The position numbers and the translations under genes were made by a program. From Strongylocentrotus droebachiensis (Eukaryota > Echinodermata > Echinoidea > Camarodonta > Strongylocentrotidae): a DNA stretch of 64,000 nt. The notes under the pieces are model-generated. The model had not been told where the DNA came from. It saw only the letters and a program-made list of their open reading frames with translations, and searched no databases. The first letter of the stretch is position 1. Each line of letters begins with the position of its first letter. Below, in pieces: positions 13,646 to 23,080 of this stretch. The stretch is from NCBI GenBank assembly GCA_035222895.1, contig JAVYIG010007529.1, positions 36,828-100,827 on the forward strand, read 5' to 3'.

Positions 13646-13724
13646 CTGTCTGTTTGCATGGAGCAAGAAAAGCATTAACTTGTATACTTTAACACAGAGT
13701 TGCCCTTCTGGCTCTGAACAGACA
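13646..13724. repeat. Dispersed short palindrome family, member 2
   Basis: The outer ends GTCTGTT and AACAGAC are complementary. The right arm carries GCCCTTCTGGCTCTG and the left arm the partly decayed counterpart GGAGCAAGAAAAGCATTAAC. It ends about 28 bp before the left terminus of the DIRS-like element. Confidence 0.65.
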
Positions 13725-13752
13725 AATTATAACAAAATATTGTACAGCAAAC

Positions 13753-13948
13753 CATGAAAATCAGTATTGATTTTATTATTTACGATATAAATCTACGTAT
13801 CTACCTATTCTACTTTGCTATTGTTGCACCTCAACATTGCATAACCGAAACTTAAAACACATCGCCAAATTGCTCATACCCCCCGACCAATGGCGCCCTC
13901 CGTGACCCTTGCGTCCGAGCGCCGCCAACGTAACCTCTTCCTCTTATC
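13753..13948 (-). repeat. Left inverted terminal repeat of DIRS copy 1 (3' end of element)
   Basis: From the CTATTGTTGCACC segment to CCTCTTATC this is the reverse complement of 17914-18090. The outermost approximately 23 bp (CATGAAAATCAGTATTG onward) are absent from the right repeat. That gives the asymmetric end typical of DIRS elements, in which one repeat carries an extension. The outer 57 bp (13753-13809) are exactly complementary to 14002-14058. Confidence 0.9.
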
Positions 13949-14001
13949 ACGAGTTCCCTAGGACACACCTTGGTAAAGGCGCTGGGGATGGAGGGAGGGA
14001 A

Positions 14002-14102
14002 AATAGGTAGATACGTAGATTTATATCGTAAATAATAAAATCAATACTGATTTTCATGATTTACATCAATAAATCAACGTATCTACCTATTCTACTTTGC
14101 TA
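14002..14102 (-). repeat. Internal complementary region (ICR) of DIRS copy 1
   Basis: Positions 14002-14058 are the exact reverse complement of the left terminus 13753-13809. Positions 14059-14102 are the exact reverse complement of the right terminus 18047-18090. The ICR therefore spells the joined ends of a circular form. In DIRS1-type replication the ICR is thought to act as a guide for joining the ends of the single-stranded cDNA into a circle. Perfect complementarity suggests recent replication by an active machinery. Confidence 0.93.
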
Positions 14103-14154
14103 AAGACCAGCACAGATTAATGCCGGGTGGTAAAAACCAAGCAAACTCATCAAT

Positions 14155-15126
14155 TTAATGAGAAATAGACGACGAAGCCGCCTTCAGAGAAGCGACCACA
14201 AAGGCTCGTTCGCCCGCGGGCACATCTTTGAGGTAAAAAGCAGTAAAAGAACTTGGAGACTTCCAAAAAGCTGCTTTACAGATATCTTGAACTGAAACTC
14301 CGATGAAAAGAGCCCAAGACGTACTGACACTGTGAGTATCATGGGCACGAGGAGTCCTGCCAGGCGTCAAGGCCTCAGGGCCCGCAGCCTTGATAGCCAA
14401 GACAAACCACCTGGAGATCGTATCCCGAGATGCCGCCGAAAGTGGCTCTCGAGAAACCAGAAAGAGCTGATCCGACTTGCGAAAAGGCTTCGTCTTGTAA
14501 AGATACCATTTGAGGGCGCGAACGGGACACCACAGTCCGTCCCCGAAGACCGAAGAAAAATCTGACAAGGGATGAAGCACCACTTCCACTGAACCCGACG
14601 TGTCAGACTGATTCTAAGCAATAAAAGAAGCCTTGGGAATCAAACGAACCCCACGTCCTTCCCAGCGGATATGCCCAGGGGCAGCTGAAAGGGTATGAAG
14701 TGAGCTCCTACACTGACCAGAAGTGATTACCATGAGAAAAACCGTCTTGACCGTAGTAAGCAGAAGCGTCGCAGAACACAGCGGTTCGAAGGGAGTGCCA
14801 AAACCTTGGGTAAACTCCACACTGGCGTCAGAGGTCTGAAGAAGGGTCTCTTAAGGAAGAAAGACTTCAAAAGAGCCGCTAGCTGAGGAGCAGAAGAAAC
14901 CGAAGATAGCAGACCGATAGCCACAAATCGTTGACAGAGCTCTCCCCTTGTCATACAAAGAGATCAGAAAGTCAGCAATAGAAGGTAAAGACGCCTCTCT
15001 AGGGGCGACGCCCACCTCCTCACACCAAGTGTGAAAAGCATCCAACCAGGAGTTGTAAACCGTCCTGGTCGACTCTCGTCTACTCTGGACTAGAAATTGT
15101 GCAGCACGTTCGGAGAAACCTGACGA
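14155..15126 (-). pseudogene. DIRS tyrosine recombinase (integrase), inactivated
   Basis: This enzyme joins a circular DNA intermediate to the chromosome by tyrosine-mediated strand exchange. The N-terminal core-binding part begins around 15126 (ERAAQFLVQSRREST, then a GYRSAI segment near 14915). The catalytic part shows SGQCRSSL (14710-14712 is the Cys codon), an HDTH box at 14332-14343 and a retained nucleophile Tyr in FTAFYLKDV (codon 14233-14235). Breaks: a 35-bp deletion at 14905/14906, a frame change near 14779-14804, and an in-frame TAG at 14614-14616. The first catalytic Arg is Cys here but Arg in copy 2 (TGT against CGT). The HxxR arginine is His in both copies. The enzyme cannot be functional. 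Confidence 0.88.
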
Positions 15127-15506
15127 ACGAGCCCTCTTCCCGATAACCGCCAAGCGGTCAGACGGAGGATTTCCGGCCGCTGGTGTAGAATACCAGACAG
15201 AGGTTGCGACACCAGATCCGGATGACACGGCAACGACCACGGAGCCCCCACCAGGAGGGTCAGGAGGTCCTGAAACCACGACCTCGCCGGCCACCAAGGA
15301 GCTATGAGAATCATCATCGCTTGATCTTCCCTGATCTTCCAGAGCACATGGGGAAACAACGCGAACGGGGGAAAGGCGTAAGCCCTCCATCCCTCCACGG
15401 GATCGCAAAAGCGTCCAGAGCAAAAGCTCCTGGTTCCCGGACCCTCGAGAATATCGAGGAAAACGATGGTTGAGCGAAGTTGCGAAGAGATCGATGTCGA
15501 GAACAC
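15127..15506 (-). pseudogene. DIRS conserved linker between RNase H and recombinase, frameshifted
   Basis: DIRS polyproteins have a conserved stretch after RNase H with a DAFAIPW-like segment followed by an AYAFPPF segment, LIAPWWP and LTAWRLSG. All of these are visible here, but in three different frames. The sequence leaves the RNase H frame near 15445, changes again near 15400 at the AYAFPPF segment, and returns to the RNase H frame between LTAWRLSG and the recombinase N-terminus (about 15110-15130). Copy 2 has the same frame pattern, so the breaks predate the two insertions. Confidence 0.75.
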
Positions 15507-15920
15507 CGAACACTCTCCCCAGTTGCCTGAAGACAGTCGGAGGCAGAGTCCACTCTGAGGGAAGGCACTTGTCTCTGGAGAGAAAGTCCGCTAAGATATT
15601 CTCTTCGCCCGGGATATGTGATGCAATCGGGAACACCCTCGCCCCCTTGCACCACGCCCAGAGTTGAGAGGCCAACTCGTTCAGAGCCACAGAATGAGTG
15701 CCTCCCTGTCTGTTGATGTACGCCATCACCGATACGTTGTCCGTAAGAATCAGAACCGAACGACCCACCAGACGAGCACGGAAGTGACGAAGCGAAGCAA
15801 ACACTCCCATGAGTTCCAACACATTGATGTGGGGCAGAAAGTCCAGATGACTCCAGTCTCCTGAAATCATTGACCCCTGGCAATGACCTCCCCAAACCAA
15901 CAGCGACGCGTCCGTGGTGA
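15445..15920 (-). pseudogene. DIRS RNase H domain (motifs intact, in broken pol)
   Basis: This domain degrades the RNA strand of RNA-DNA hybrids during reverse transcription. All four acidic active-site residues are present in one frame: Asp in VTTDAS (codon 15910-15912), Glu in NVLELMGV (15811-15813), Asp in LILTDNVS (15739-15741) and Asp in EENILADFLSR (15586-15588). The DLFATSLNHRFPRY segment that follows is characteristic of DIRS and related elements. The frame is open for 564 codons (14851-16545), the longest in the element, but the RT upstream is frameshifted and lacks its catalytic box, so the domain has no working partner. Confidence 0.85.
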
Positions 15921-16239
15921 CGGTCACAGAAGGGAGAGGAACTCGGAAGCGTTTGCCCTGAAGGAAGAAGGAACGACGAAGCCAAGGACCTAGAAGACCC
16001 TTGATTCTGGACAACAGGGGGATCCACGACAAAAGAGAACTCACGCTCGGCTGATAAAACTCCAACAGAAAGAGTTGGAAGGGACTCATCAATAGTCGAC
16101 AATCTGGAAGCATGTCGACTAGACTGGAGAGAAACCCTAGCCACTGAAGCCAACACTCGGCTTTCACCCGACGTGCACAACTCAGAGACCGAGCAGTCCT
16201 GACTATCGTCTCGACCCTGTCGAGCCTGGGACGAGCCAG

Positions 16240-16926
16240 CTGATGACGAATGTCCAGCTGAGCACCTAGGTAAGACGGCGTGCGAGTCGGAACGAATTCT
16301 GATTTCTCCCAAATTATGAGAAATCCGAGATCTTGAGTCGTGCTGATCAGAATCTGCATATGATCCAACAGCATGACTGACGCCACGACTCTCGTGAAAA
16401 TCCGAGGAGCAGGGCGCAAACCGAACAGGAGCGCTCTGTAACGGTAGAATTTGCCCAGGAAGGCAAAACCCCACAAGATCCCGCGACCGCGGATGTATCG
16501 GCACATGAAAATAAGCGTCGCGAAGATCCAAAGAAACCGCGACATCTGCGGGATTCAATGAAGAAAGGATGGTTGCCAGATGATCCATTCGGAAATGAAC
16601 CTTTCCCAAATGAAGGTTAAACCGCTTCATGTTGAGAATCATTCTTAAAGAACCCGAGCACTTGGGAATTACGAACACCGGCGACAAACAAAGACACGGG
16701 TGATCGTCTACTTCCTCTATTGCCCCCTTCTCTAACAGAGACACGAATTCGGAGGAAATGTGACTCTGAAAAAGAGGGGACATGATCGGAGAGCGGCTCC
16801 GGAGGACGCCATTCGGAAGAGGTTCCACAAAATCTATGAAGAACCCTTCTCGTACCACCGACAGAACAAATGCGTCGCTGGTGATCTTCTCCCACGCCGG
16901 GAGAAATCTCCGGAGCCGCCCGCCGA
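16240..16926 (-). pseudogene. DIRS reverse transcriptase, catalytic box missing
   Basis: The domain starts near 16926 with a VGGRLRRFLPAWEKI segment typical of DIRS RT starts. LLEKGAIEEV, FVIPKCSGSLRMILNM and the motif A segment VSLDLRDAYFHVPIHP (first catalytic Asp) follow. The frame then shifts between about 16475 and 16503; downstream GFAFLGKFYRYRALLFGL and PAPRIFTRVVA continue in another frame. The family normally has about 40 residues with a YxDD-type box before the LGFLIxxEKS segment. Here only about 15 residues remain (16335-16383) and no DD occurs. The RT is therefore dead in this copy and, by the same lesions, in copy 2. Confidence 0.88.
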
Positions 16927-16959
16927 CCTAAGACCCAAGCACTCGGGGGAAGCCATCAT

Positions 16960-17551
16960 CTAGAGAATGACTTCCCACCACCACGAAAGGGAGTCCGGGA
17001 AGATAGAAGAATCACGGTAAGAAGAACCTCGAGACGAAGGACGACCACGATCCTGGTATTCCTCCTCGGCCGGGTACCAGTCCTGAGGGCGGCCCTTAGA
17101 CTGGCCGACGTTCTTACGAAAAGAACCCGAAATCTTCAAACTTTTCTTACGAGGTCTGGAGGAAGGAACCGGTTCTTGGACATCGCGAAAAGCAACGGAC
17201 AGGTCTCGAGCCTGCTTCTCACCATCAATCTCGGCTTGCAGTAGAGTAGTGAAACTATCTCCACAAAGGTGGGGGCTGGCCACTGGAATCTGCGGAAGCA
17301 GTCCTGGAATTTGATGCGGTCGAATGCCCAAATAAGTGAGCACAGCCTCCCGACGATACTTCTCGATGGAATGCGAAGTCACCGCAAGCCGTGAGAAAAG
17401 ATCAAACAACAAATTGTCACTTTTATCAAAAGGACCACGAGTCCCAAACTTCTTCCCCAAACGACTGGCCACCGCCACAAGTTTGGGAGAAACCCGTTTA
17501 GGACACAAATACAAATCCAAATGCTAAGAGAAAATAAGAACTGCGAGACAT
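16960..17551 (-). pseudogene. DIRS gag remnant, truncated
   Basis: An ATG at 17549-17551 matches the likely gag start of copy 2 but runs into TAA at 17498-17500 because of the internal deletion (junction 17519-17521). The C-terminal half of gag is open from 17520 down to 16960. It contains LYLCPKRVSPKLVAVASRLG, a SIEKYRREAVLTYLGI segment and an Arg/Ser/Lys-rich tail, consistent with a nucleic-acid-binding Gag C-terminus. Copy 1 keeps CCCC at 17455-17458, whereas copy 2 has lost one C and is frameshifted there. No zinc knuckle is visible. Confidence 0.75.
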
Positions 17552-17913
17552 ATTATAACCTGCGGGAAAGAAAATTAAACAAAGGGTACGAGCAATTATC
17601 AACAAGAATTAAAGAATTAAATAAACTACCAGTGACTAAAACACCCCACCGACTACCCCCGCACGCACCCGAGGCCTCGGAGGAGTGAGGACGGGCAAAC
17701 GCGAAAGCGGAAACGTAACAGTAGTCGGCAAGAAAACGTTCTAGAATACTGATAAATAAATAAATTCACGGAGTGAAACTACTCTCTAACGAACAGGAAA
17801 TCGTAGAGAATATTATAAAAGGCGAAAATGCGAACCAAAAAGTGACTAAAGAGGAAAAACTCTTCAACTTTTGGGAGCGATTTTTAGTGTAACTTATCCG
17901 TTCGGATGCGAAG
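17552..17913 (-). other. 5' leader of DIRS copy 1
   Basis: About 360 bp between the right inverted repeat and the gag ATG, nearly identical to 61132-61493 of copy 2. No coding frame spans it. In DIRS elements the promoter lies in or near the terminal repeat, but I cannot mark a promoter motif here. Confidence 0.6.
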
Positions 17914-18090
17914 AGATAAGAGGAAGAGGTTACGTTGGCGGCGCTCGGACGCAAGGGTCACGGAGGGCGCCATTGGTCGGGGGGGGGGTATGAGCAATTT
18001 GGCGATGTGTTTTAAGTTTCGGTTATGCAATGTTGAGGTGCAACAATAGCAAAGTAGAATAGGTAGATACGTTGATTTATTGATGTAAAT
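17914..18090 (-). repeat. Right inverted terminal repeat of DIRS copy 1 (5' end of element)
   Basis: Reverse complement of the left repeat from GATAAGAGGAAGAGG to ATTGATGTAAAT. Its outer 44 bp (18047-18090) are exactly complementary to 14059-14102. It contains a G run of about 10, against 7 in copy 2, a length difference expected from slippage. Confidence 0.9.
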
Positions 18091-18179
18091 AAGAGGGTTG
18101 AGCATCATTATGCTTTCTTAGCAGTCAGGTCAAATAACCACCACCTCAATTTCTAATGAATTCTTGATCCAGGGTCCAC

Positions 18180-18700
18180 TACGAGCCTGTTCCGATATGA
18201 CCAGTGCCAGCTCTCTGTTACCCTCGAGCACTGCCCATGACTTCAGCAGACAGCATCATAAGATGTAAGATGACCTCCTGCAGAATTGGTGTCTACATAC
18301 AATGTTCCTTCCAGTAATAATGATAACACGTGTGTATGCCCCTTTCGATATATAATAATCCTGTATGTGTTTTCCTTTCACCAATTTTAACTTCGTATAA
18401 ACTTCATCTGGTGTGAATAACCCATTTTTCACAATTTTATCACAGGTGTATGCCCCTTTCAACATATGTTTCTAGATTTGTGGCTGAGTTCCTGCAATCT
18501 AGGATTGAATACAGTGCCCTGACCAGTAGTGGCCCTGACAAGGTATTATAAAGAGGAGAGCATATGGAAAATGAGAACAAATTTTAACTTTGCATAAACT
18601 TTTTCTAGTGTGAATGAATCGCCCCTATGTGAATCCAGGCTATGTTTAATTGATTGAATGTAGGGCCTGATAGGGTATAAGGAGGAGAGCATATGGATAA
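18180..18700. repeat. Diverged local duplications
   Basis: GTGTATGCCCCTTTC occurs near 18331 and again near 18446. TTTTAACTT(C/T)G(T/C)ATAAACTT with a following GTGTGAAT occurs near 18388 and 18582. GGAGAGCATATGGA occurs near 18553 and 18681. These are old duplicated blocks with no coding frame in common. Confidence 0.5.
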
Positions 18701-18889
18701 GGAGAGTAAAGATTGACATCAGTAATCATCAATTAGCACACTCTTAAGGCACATGCAGGTCACTCAATGAACGAGTTTTCCCTCCTCAGCTACATCAGAG
18801 TGAGCGAGCGATACCTGTGTAATTGATATTGATGACTTGAGGTCTCCACCTGGTATATACAGTCCCAATCTCTCCCTATTTTGCAATCT

Positions 18890-19015
18890 CTGTCTCTCTC
18901 TCATTCTTTCTTGTTTTCTCCACCTCCAACTTCACATATCTTTCTCACTTTCTCTCTCTCTCGTTCTCTCTCTCTCTCTCTCCCATTCTCTCTCTCTCTC
19001 ATTCTTTCTTTCTTT
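18890..19015. repeat. (CT)n microsatellite
   Basis: CT dinucleotide and TCTCTCTT runs on the plus strand. The Ser/Leu-rich frames here are low-complexity artefacts. Confidence 0.85.
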
Positions 19016-19410
19016 AGTTTCATTTCTTTCTAGATCTTTTCATCTCCATATTCTTATTTTGAATTTCAATTTTCTCTCACCTCTATCTCTTCCTTAGTGT
19101 GGTATTTTTATCTCACATCTACCTTCTTTCATGGTCTACGTATCCTACTTCTGCCTCTTCTCTTTGCTATCATCCCTTCCTTGGTCTCTTCTCTTCCCTT
19201 CACCTTTTCTCTCTTCAACTCAAGACTTTTAGAAGCTAGCAACCTCAAGAAAATCCTTGAAAGCCCCCACCACTGCCTTCAAACAAAGTGAACTAACATG
19301 GAGCTGTACTACTTGGTATTCTGCATGGGACTGCAAGAGTTACTAAGATATTGTGCTGTAAAGGATAACTAAAAAACTTAGGCTGCAAATCAATCGTTCT
19401 TCACAAAAGT

Positions 19411-19720
19411 TTTACCAACACACACATTTTGTTGACTTACAACATTTGAACTATTACAATCAAATTATCAAACCTGTATATCATCCATCTTGCTTGCACA
19501 AGCCATCAGTTACATTGTAAATGTAAGATTTTCCAGTTGGTGGTGATTTATTTCCTTTAAATTTATGATATATGACTTTGACATACATTTGGCCAACATA
19601 TATTTGGGTGACTTACAACATTTGAACAATGATTAATGAATTATAGTAGCTATCATAATGCTATAATCCTAGAATCAGTTGTTTGACAAAGTAAAGAATT
19701 TTCAATTTATGGTAAAACGT
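19411..19720. repeat. Diverged tandem duplication of about 175 bp
   Basis: GACTTACAACATTTGAAC occurs near 19434 and again near 19610, each time preceded by an ACATxxTTTxxxTGACTTAC context and followed about 75-90 bp later by an AATTTTC/AGATTTTC-like segment. The two units are strongly diverged. Confidence 0.45.
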
Positions 19721-22700
19721 TTAATTTCCATGTACAACATCAGCACGATCTTGATATGATGAGAAAGGTAATACTCCTTGGATTAGTACTCGATCACTAT
19801 AACAGACAAACATCCTATGACAAGAATGACAAGAATGACAACAACAACAACAAAAAAATATATAAAATGATATTTAAAGAACAGAAGTTTTTAGTCCAAA
19901 AGAAATGTTATAAAAATCTCTACAACTTGGAAAAGTTGTAATATATATTTTTCACAAATCAAGTGCAAATATTATACATTCTTCTCTTCCAACCGGCACA
20001 TATCGCTATGGTTACACAAGCAAGCGGTATCTCATAAAGCAGCCTGGGGAGCAGACTAATTCATCCGGGGCGAGTGGGAAGTGAAGTTAGCATCTATTTC
20101 CATTTGACCTCCTTTTTCCTCCAAAAAATACCATCAAATCCTCTTACTTCTTCTTGAAGCTAACGAGGTGTTGTGTACAGGATTACTACCCGTAATGTGT
20201 CATCAATGAGGATCGGGAGGAACCGCTCTTTAAGAGAATACTAAGCCGGGTGATAATCGCAATCTGTGTCTCGTGTTTACAGACGAGGGGTTGATGGCTA
20301 AATAATGCTTCCACGTTTCAAGAGTATTTCATTAAACCTGTTGGTGTTATGTTGAATTTGCAAAGTGGAGATTTTTAACTAAGAAGTAGTATGAACTGCT
20401 TGTAAGCATATTTGAACAATTATTTCTAAAGGCATAACAATAAATTGACATTATGATTCTAGCTCATTTGGTTCAATCATTGTTGGAAAGGAGGCTTTCG
20501 TATTTTGTAATTTATCGTTACCGCCATCTTTTCACATCATTCACATTCATTTCCATTTCAATCTCTGAAATCAGAAATTAAAATGTTAATGTTGAAGGCA
20601 AAGTGTCTAAATAATGAGACCCTAGGCATTATGCAAACCTTACTCGCTTGTTTTAATAATTTTAAAGTGAATCTTGTCTAAACGCATCCCCTTATTTCAC
20701 CTAGATGCATGTATCCTGTATTCCAAGGTTGAGCATTTAATTACAAGCAATTAATAACGGCAATTCACTCGCAATGATGATGAAAGTGGTTGAAAATATA
20801 TTTTCTCATTTTGTGACATTCCAAGGGAGGGGGGGGGGGGACCCCTGAAAATTTTGTTTAAAAATACCTGCAATACTTACAATCCCAGAAATTGAATATT
20901 GAAAAATAAGCAAATCTAAAAGATAATTTTGTAATGGGTAAAACAGATTGTTTTTGCTGGCTAGACACTGTCAATCAACGTTGTCCTGATAAAGACTGCA
21001 AAGGAAATTGAAGAAAACCAATTGATCAATGTGTACATTTTGGTAAGAGCAACTATATAAGCACCAAGAAAAACACATAATCCATGAGCTCAACCACTGA
21101 TATGTGCTACTTTTCAAATCTAAACTTACAAAATAAACACACATTTTGATGAAGAAGCATGTCACCAGTGATAAAACGGCGTCTCGTAATTCTTTCTTGG
21201 TTCAAGAATTGAGCTCCTCTCATCAGACAGAATTCCATAAAAATGACAATATACACTCAACACAGTCTCTTCACTGTCTGACAATGAACCAGATTCCACA
21301 CGTTCTGATCTCCACTGAGAATACAGACAGAGTCCAGCCTCCTAATCATCTGGAAACAACATCTCATGTTTAATTCATCGCGGCGAGGGATAAGATAGCG
21401 ATTAAGAGGACTGAACTTCCGTAAGCCATTAATAGATCATCTTCTTATTGACCTTAGCAATGGCGAGTTGGCGGTGATGAACTCACGCCTTTCTCATCAA
21501 TCATGCAACGACTTCAAGCTATAGCATCCTGCCAAGCGATTGTCTTACGACTCTATCCTGAAAATGGAAGATTTTCTGCGTGATGTAAATTTAATGAAGC
21601 GTTATGAATCACTGAAATAGGTTGTTAAGCAAAAGGCTTATATGAAATCCATGCATTCTATTGCCACTCCTCCTCCTTCAATTATTAGAATAAAATTGAA
21701 AGCTCGTTATAAGATTCATTTTCATTCATTCATTCAGTCAATCATTCACTTTTGGTTCTCAAAATAACCATTCAATGTTTACAAACTAAAAATTCTAAAA
21801 GTTTGAGTAGATTTTTTTTGTAATTTAACTTGATATTTTCCAACAGTTTCATAATTATTTTTGCCTTGCAGTTTGTCATTACATAGTTCTTGTCTTCATT
21901 GAAATGATAGTTCATTTATTTGTACATATTTTCCAAATGACTGTAGCGAAAAATATATACAAACTTCCGTTTAAATATTTAGCAGAAAAGATCATACATA
22001 CAACGGATGCTATTATTAATTTATAAATACATCTACTGAAAACCTGATTTACAATTTTATCATTTTACACCACATAAAACTGCATTATATTTAAAATTCA
22101 TTGATGTTTAATTGTTCGAATTACATCCATGACAATGAAATCATGGTATCCTGAAAACATGAGATCATGAATATCACGCAGATTCGGACTGGGGTTAATT
22201 CGGTTTATCACCTGTAGATTGAAGTTGACAGCAACTTCACTGACCAACAGACACCAAATTAAAATTAATCTCCTGGATGTAAATTTGACGGTATTTAATA
22301 CCTCATGTATTCTCTTCAAACCACAGAGGGGTATCAACAAACCTCAATTAATCTAGGTGAGCCACCAAACTATGACAACAAAATCTTCATTTAATTGAAA
22401 AATATGAAATAATGAGGGTGGTTACTTAAATTTTATGGGCTGTTAGTTAGTCGAAAGTGATATCCTTGCTGGCAGCTGCACATCTACTAAATTCAACCTG
22501 ACGGGTTTTCAGACCAGTCAGAATTTAAGATAAATCTTTTAGATTTAAACCTACAGCCTATGATGAAGCTAGCACTGGTCTATTTGTCATGCTCATATTA
22601 TCAGAGGCATTTACAACCATATATATGTTTGCCATAAATCTAGACGAAATGCTCATAATACGACGGGGCAATCAGTCATTTAGCTCAGACCTGGGAAAAG

Positions 22701-22755
22701 AAATACATGACGTGAAGAAGAGGAATTCACACTAGTCAGAACTCTCAAACTATTA
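19721..22755. other. Unassigned AT-rich DNA
   Basis: No gene, RNA or transposon boundary recognised. A poly-G run lies near 20827. The frames at 21146-21373 and 22098-22340 lack recognisable features. Confidence 0.45.
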
Positions 22756-22759
22756 TAAG

Positions 22760-23080
22760 AAACAGAGATATCAGGGAGGGAGGGGGAGAGAGAGAGAGGG
22801 GGAAGGAGGGGAGAGAGGAAAGGAGGGGAGTGTGAGAGAGGAGAGAGGAGAGAGAAAGAGAGAGAGAGAGGGGGGGGGGGAGAGAGGGGGGGGGGAAGAG
22901 AGGGAGATACAGAAAGGCAGAGAGAGAGGTGGGGGGGGGCAGGGAACGAGCGAAAGAGAAACGGAGAGAGCTAAGGGGAGACAAAATTGGAGAGAACAAG
23001 AGAAACAGAGACAGAGGGACAGAGATAAGAGATAGTCAGACAGAAAGACAGAAAACAGACAGAGAGACAAACAGAAATAA
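22760..23080. repeat. GA/GGGA purine-rich microsatellite
   Basis: The plus strand is nearly all purine for about 300 bp, with GAGAGG, poly-G and GACAGA variants. The Arg/Glu/Gly frames on the plus strand and Ser/Leu/Pro frames on the minus strand are compositional. Long purine tracts of this kind can form triplex or G-quadruplex structures. Confidence 0.85.

Larger units (their letters stand above)
13753..18090 (-). mobile_element. DIRS-like tyrosine-recombinase retrotransposon, copy 1 (internally deleted)
   Basis: This is a 4.3-kb element with inverted terminal repeats, an internal complementary region and degraded gag, RT, RNase H and tyrosine recombinase reading on the minus strand. That combination defines the DIRS1-like group, which integrates through a circular intermediate using a tyrosine recombinase rather than a DDE integrase, so no target duplication is expected. 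The termini are fixed by the internal complementary region, which matches exactly from 13753 and to 18090. Relative to copy 2 it lacks about 1.6 kb of gag (junction at 17519-17521) and 35 bp in the recombinase (junction 14905/14906). It has more CpG than its AT-rich surroundings. No intact enzyme except possibly RNase H. Confidence 0.93.

Noticed and set aside
15204..15473. Plus-strand frames inside the DIRS elements
   Set aside because: Shadow frames of minus-strand pol; the same ones appear in copy 2 only because the DNA is nearly identical.
15100..15506. Programmed frameshifting as explanation for the multi-frame pol
   Set aside because: Too many switches in one short linker, plus a stop codon, a lost catalytic box and altered active-site residues; decay is simpler.
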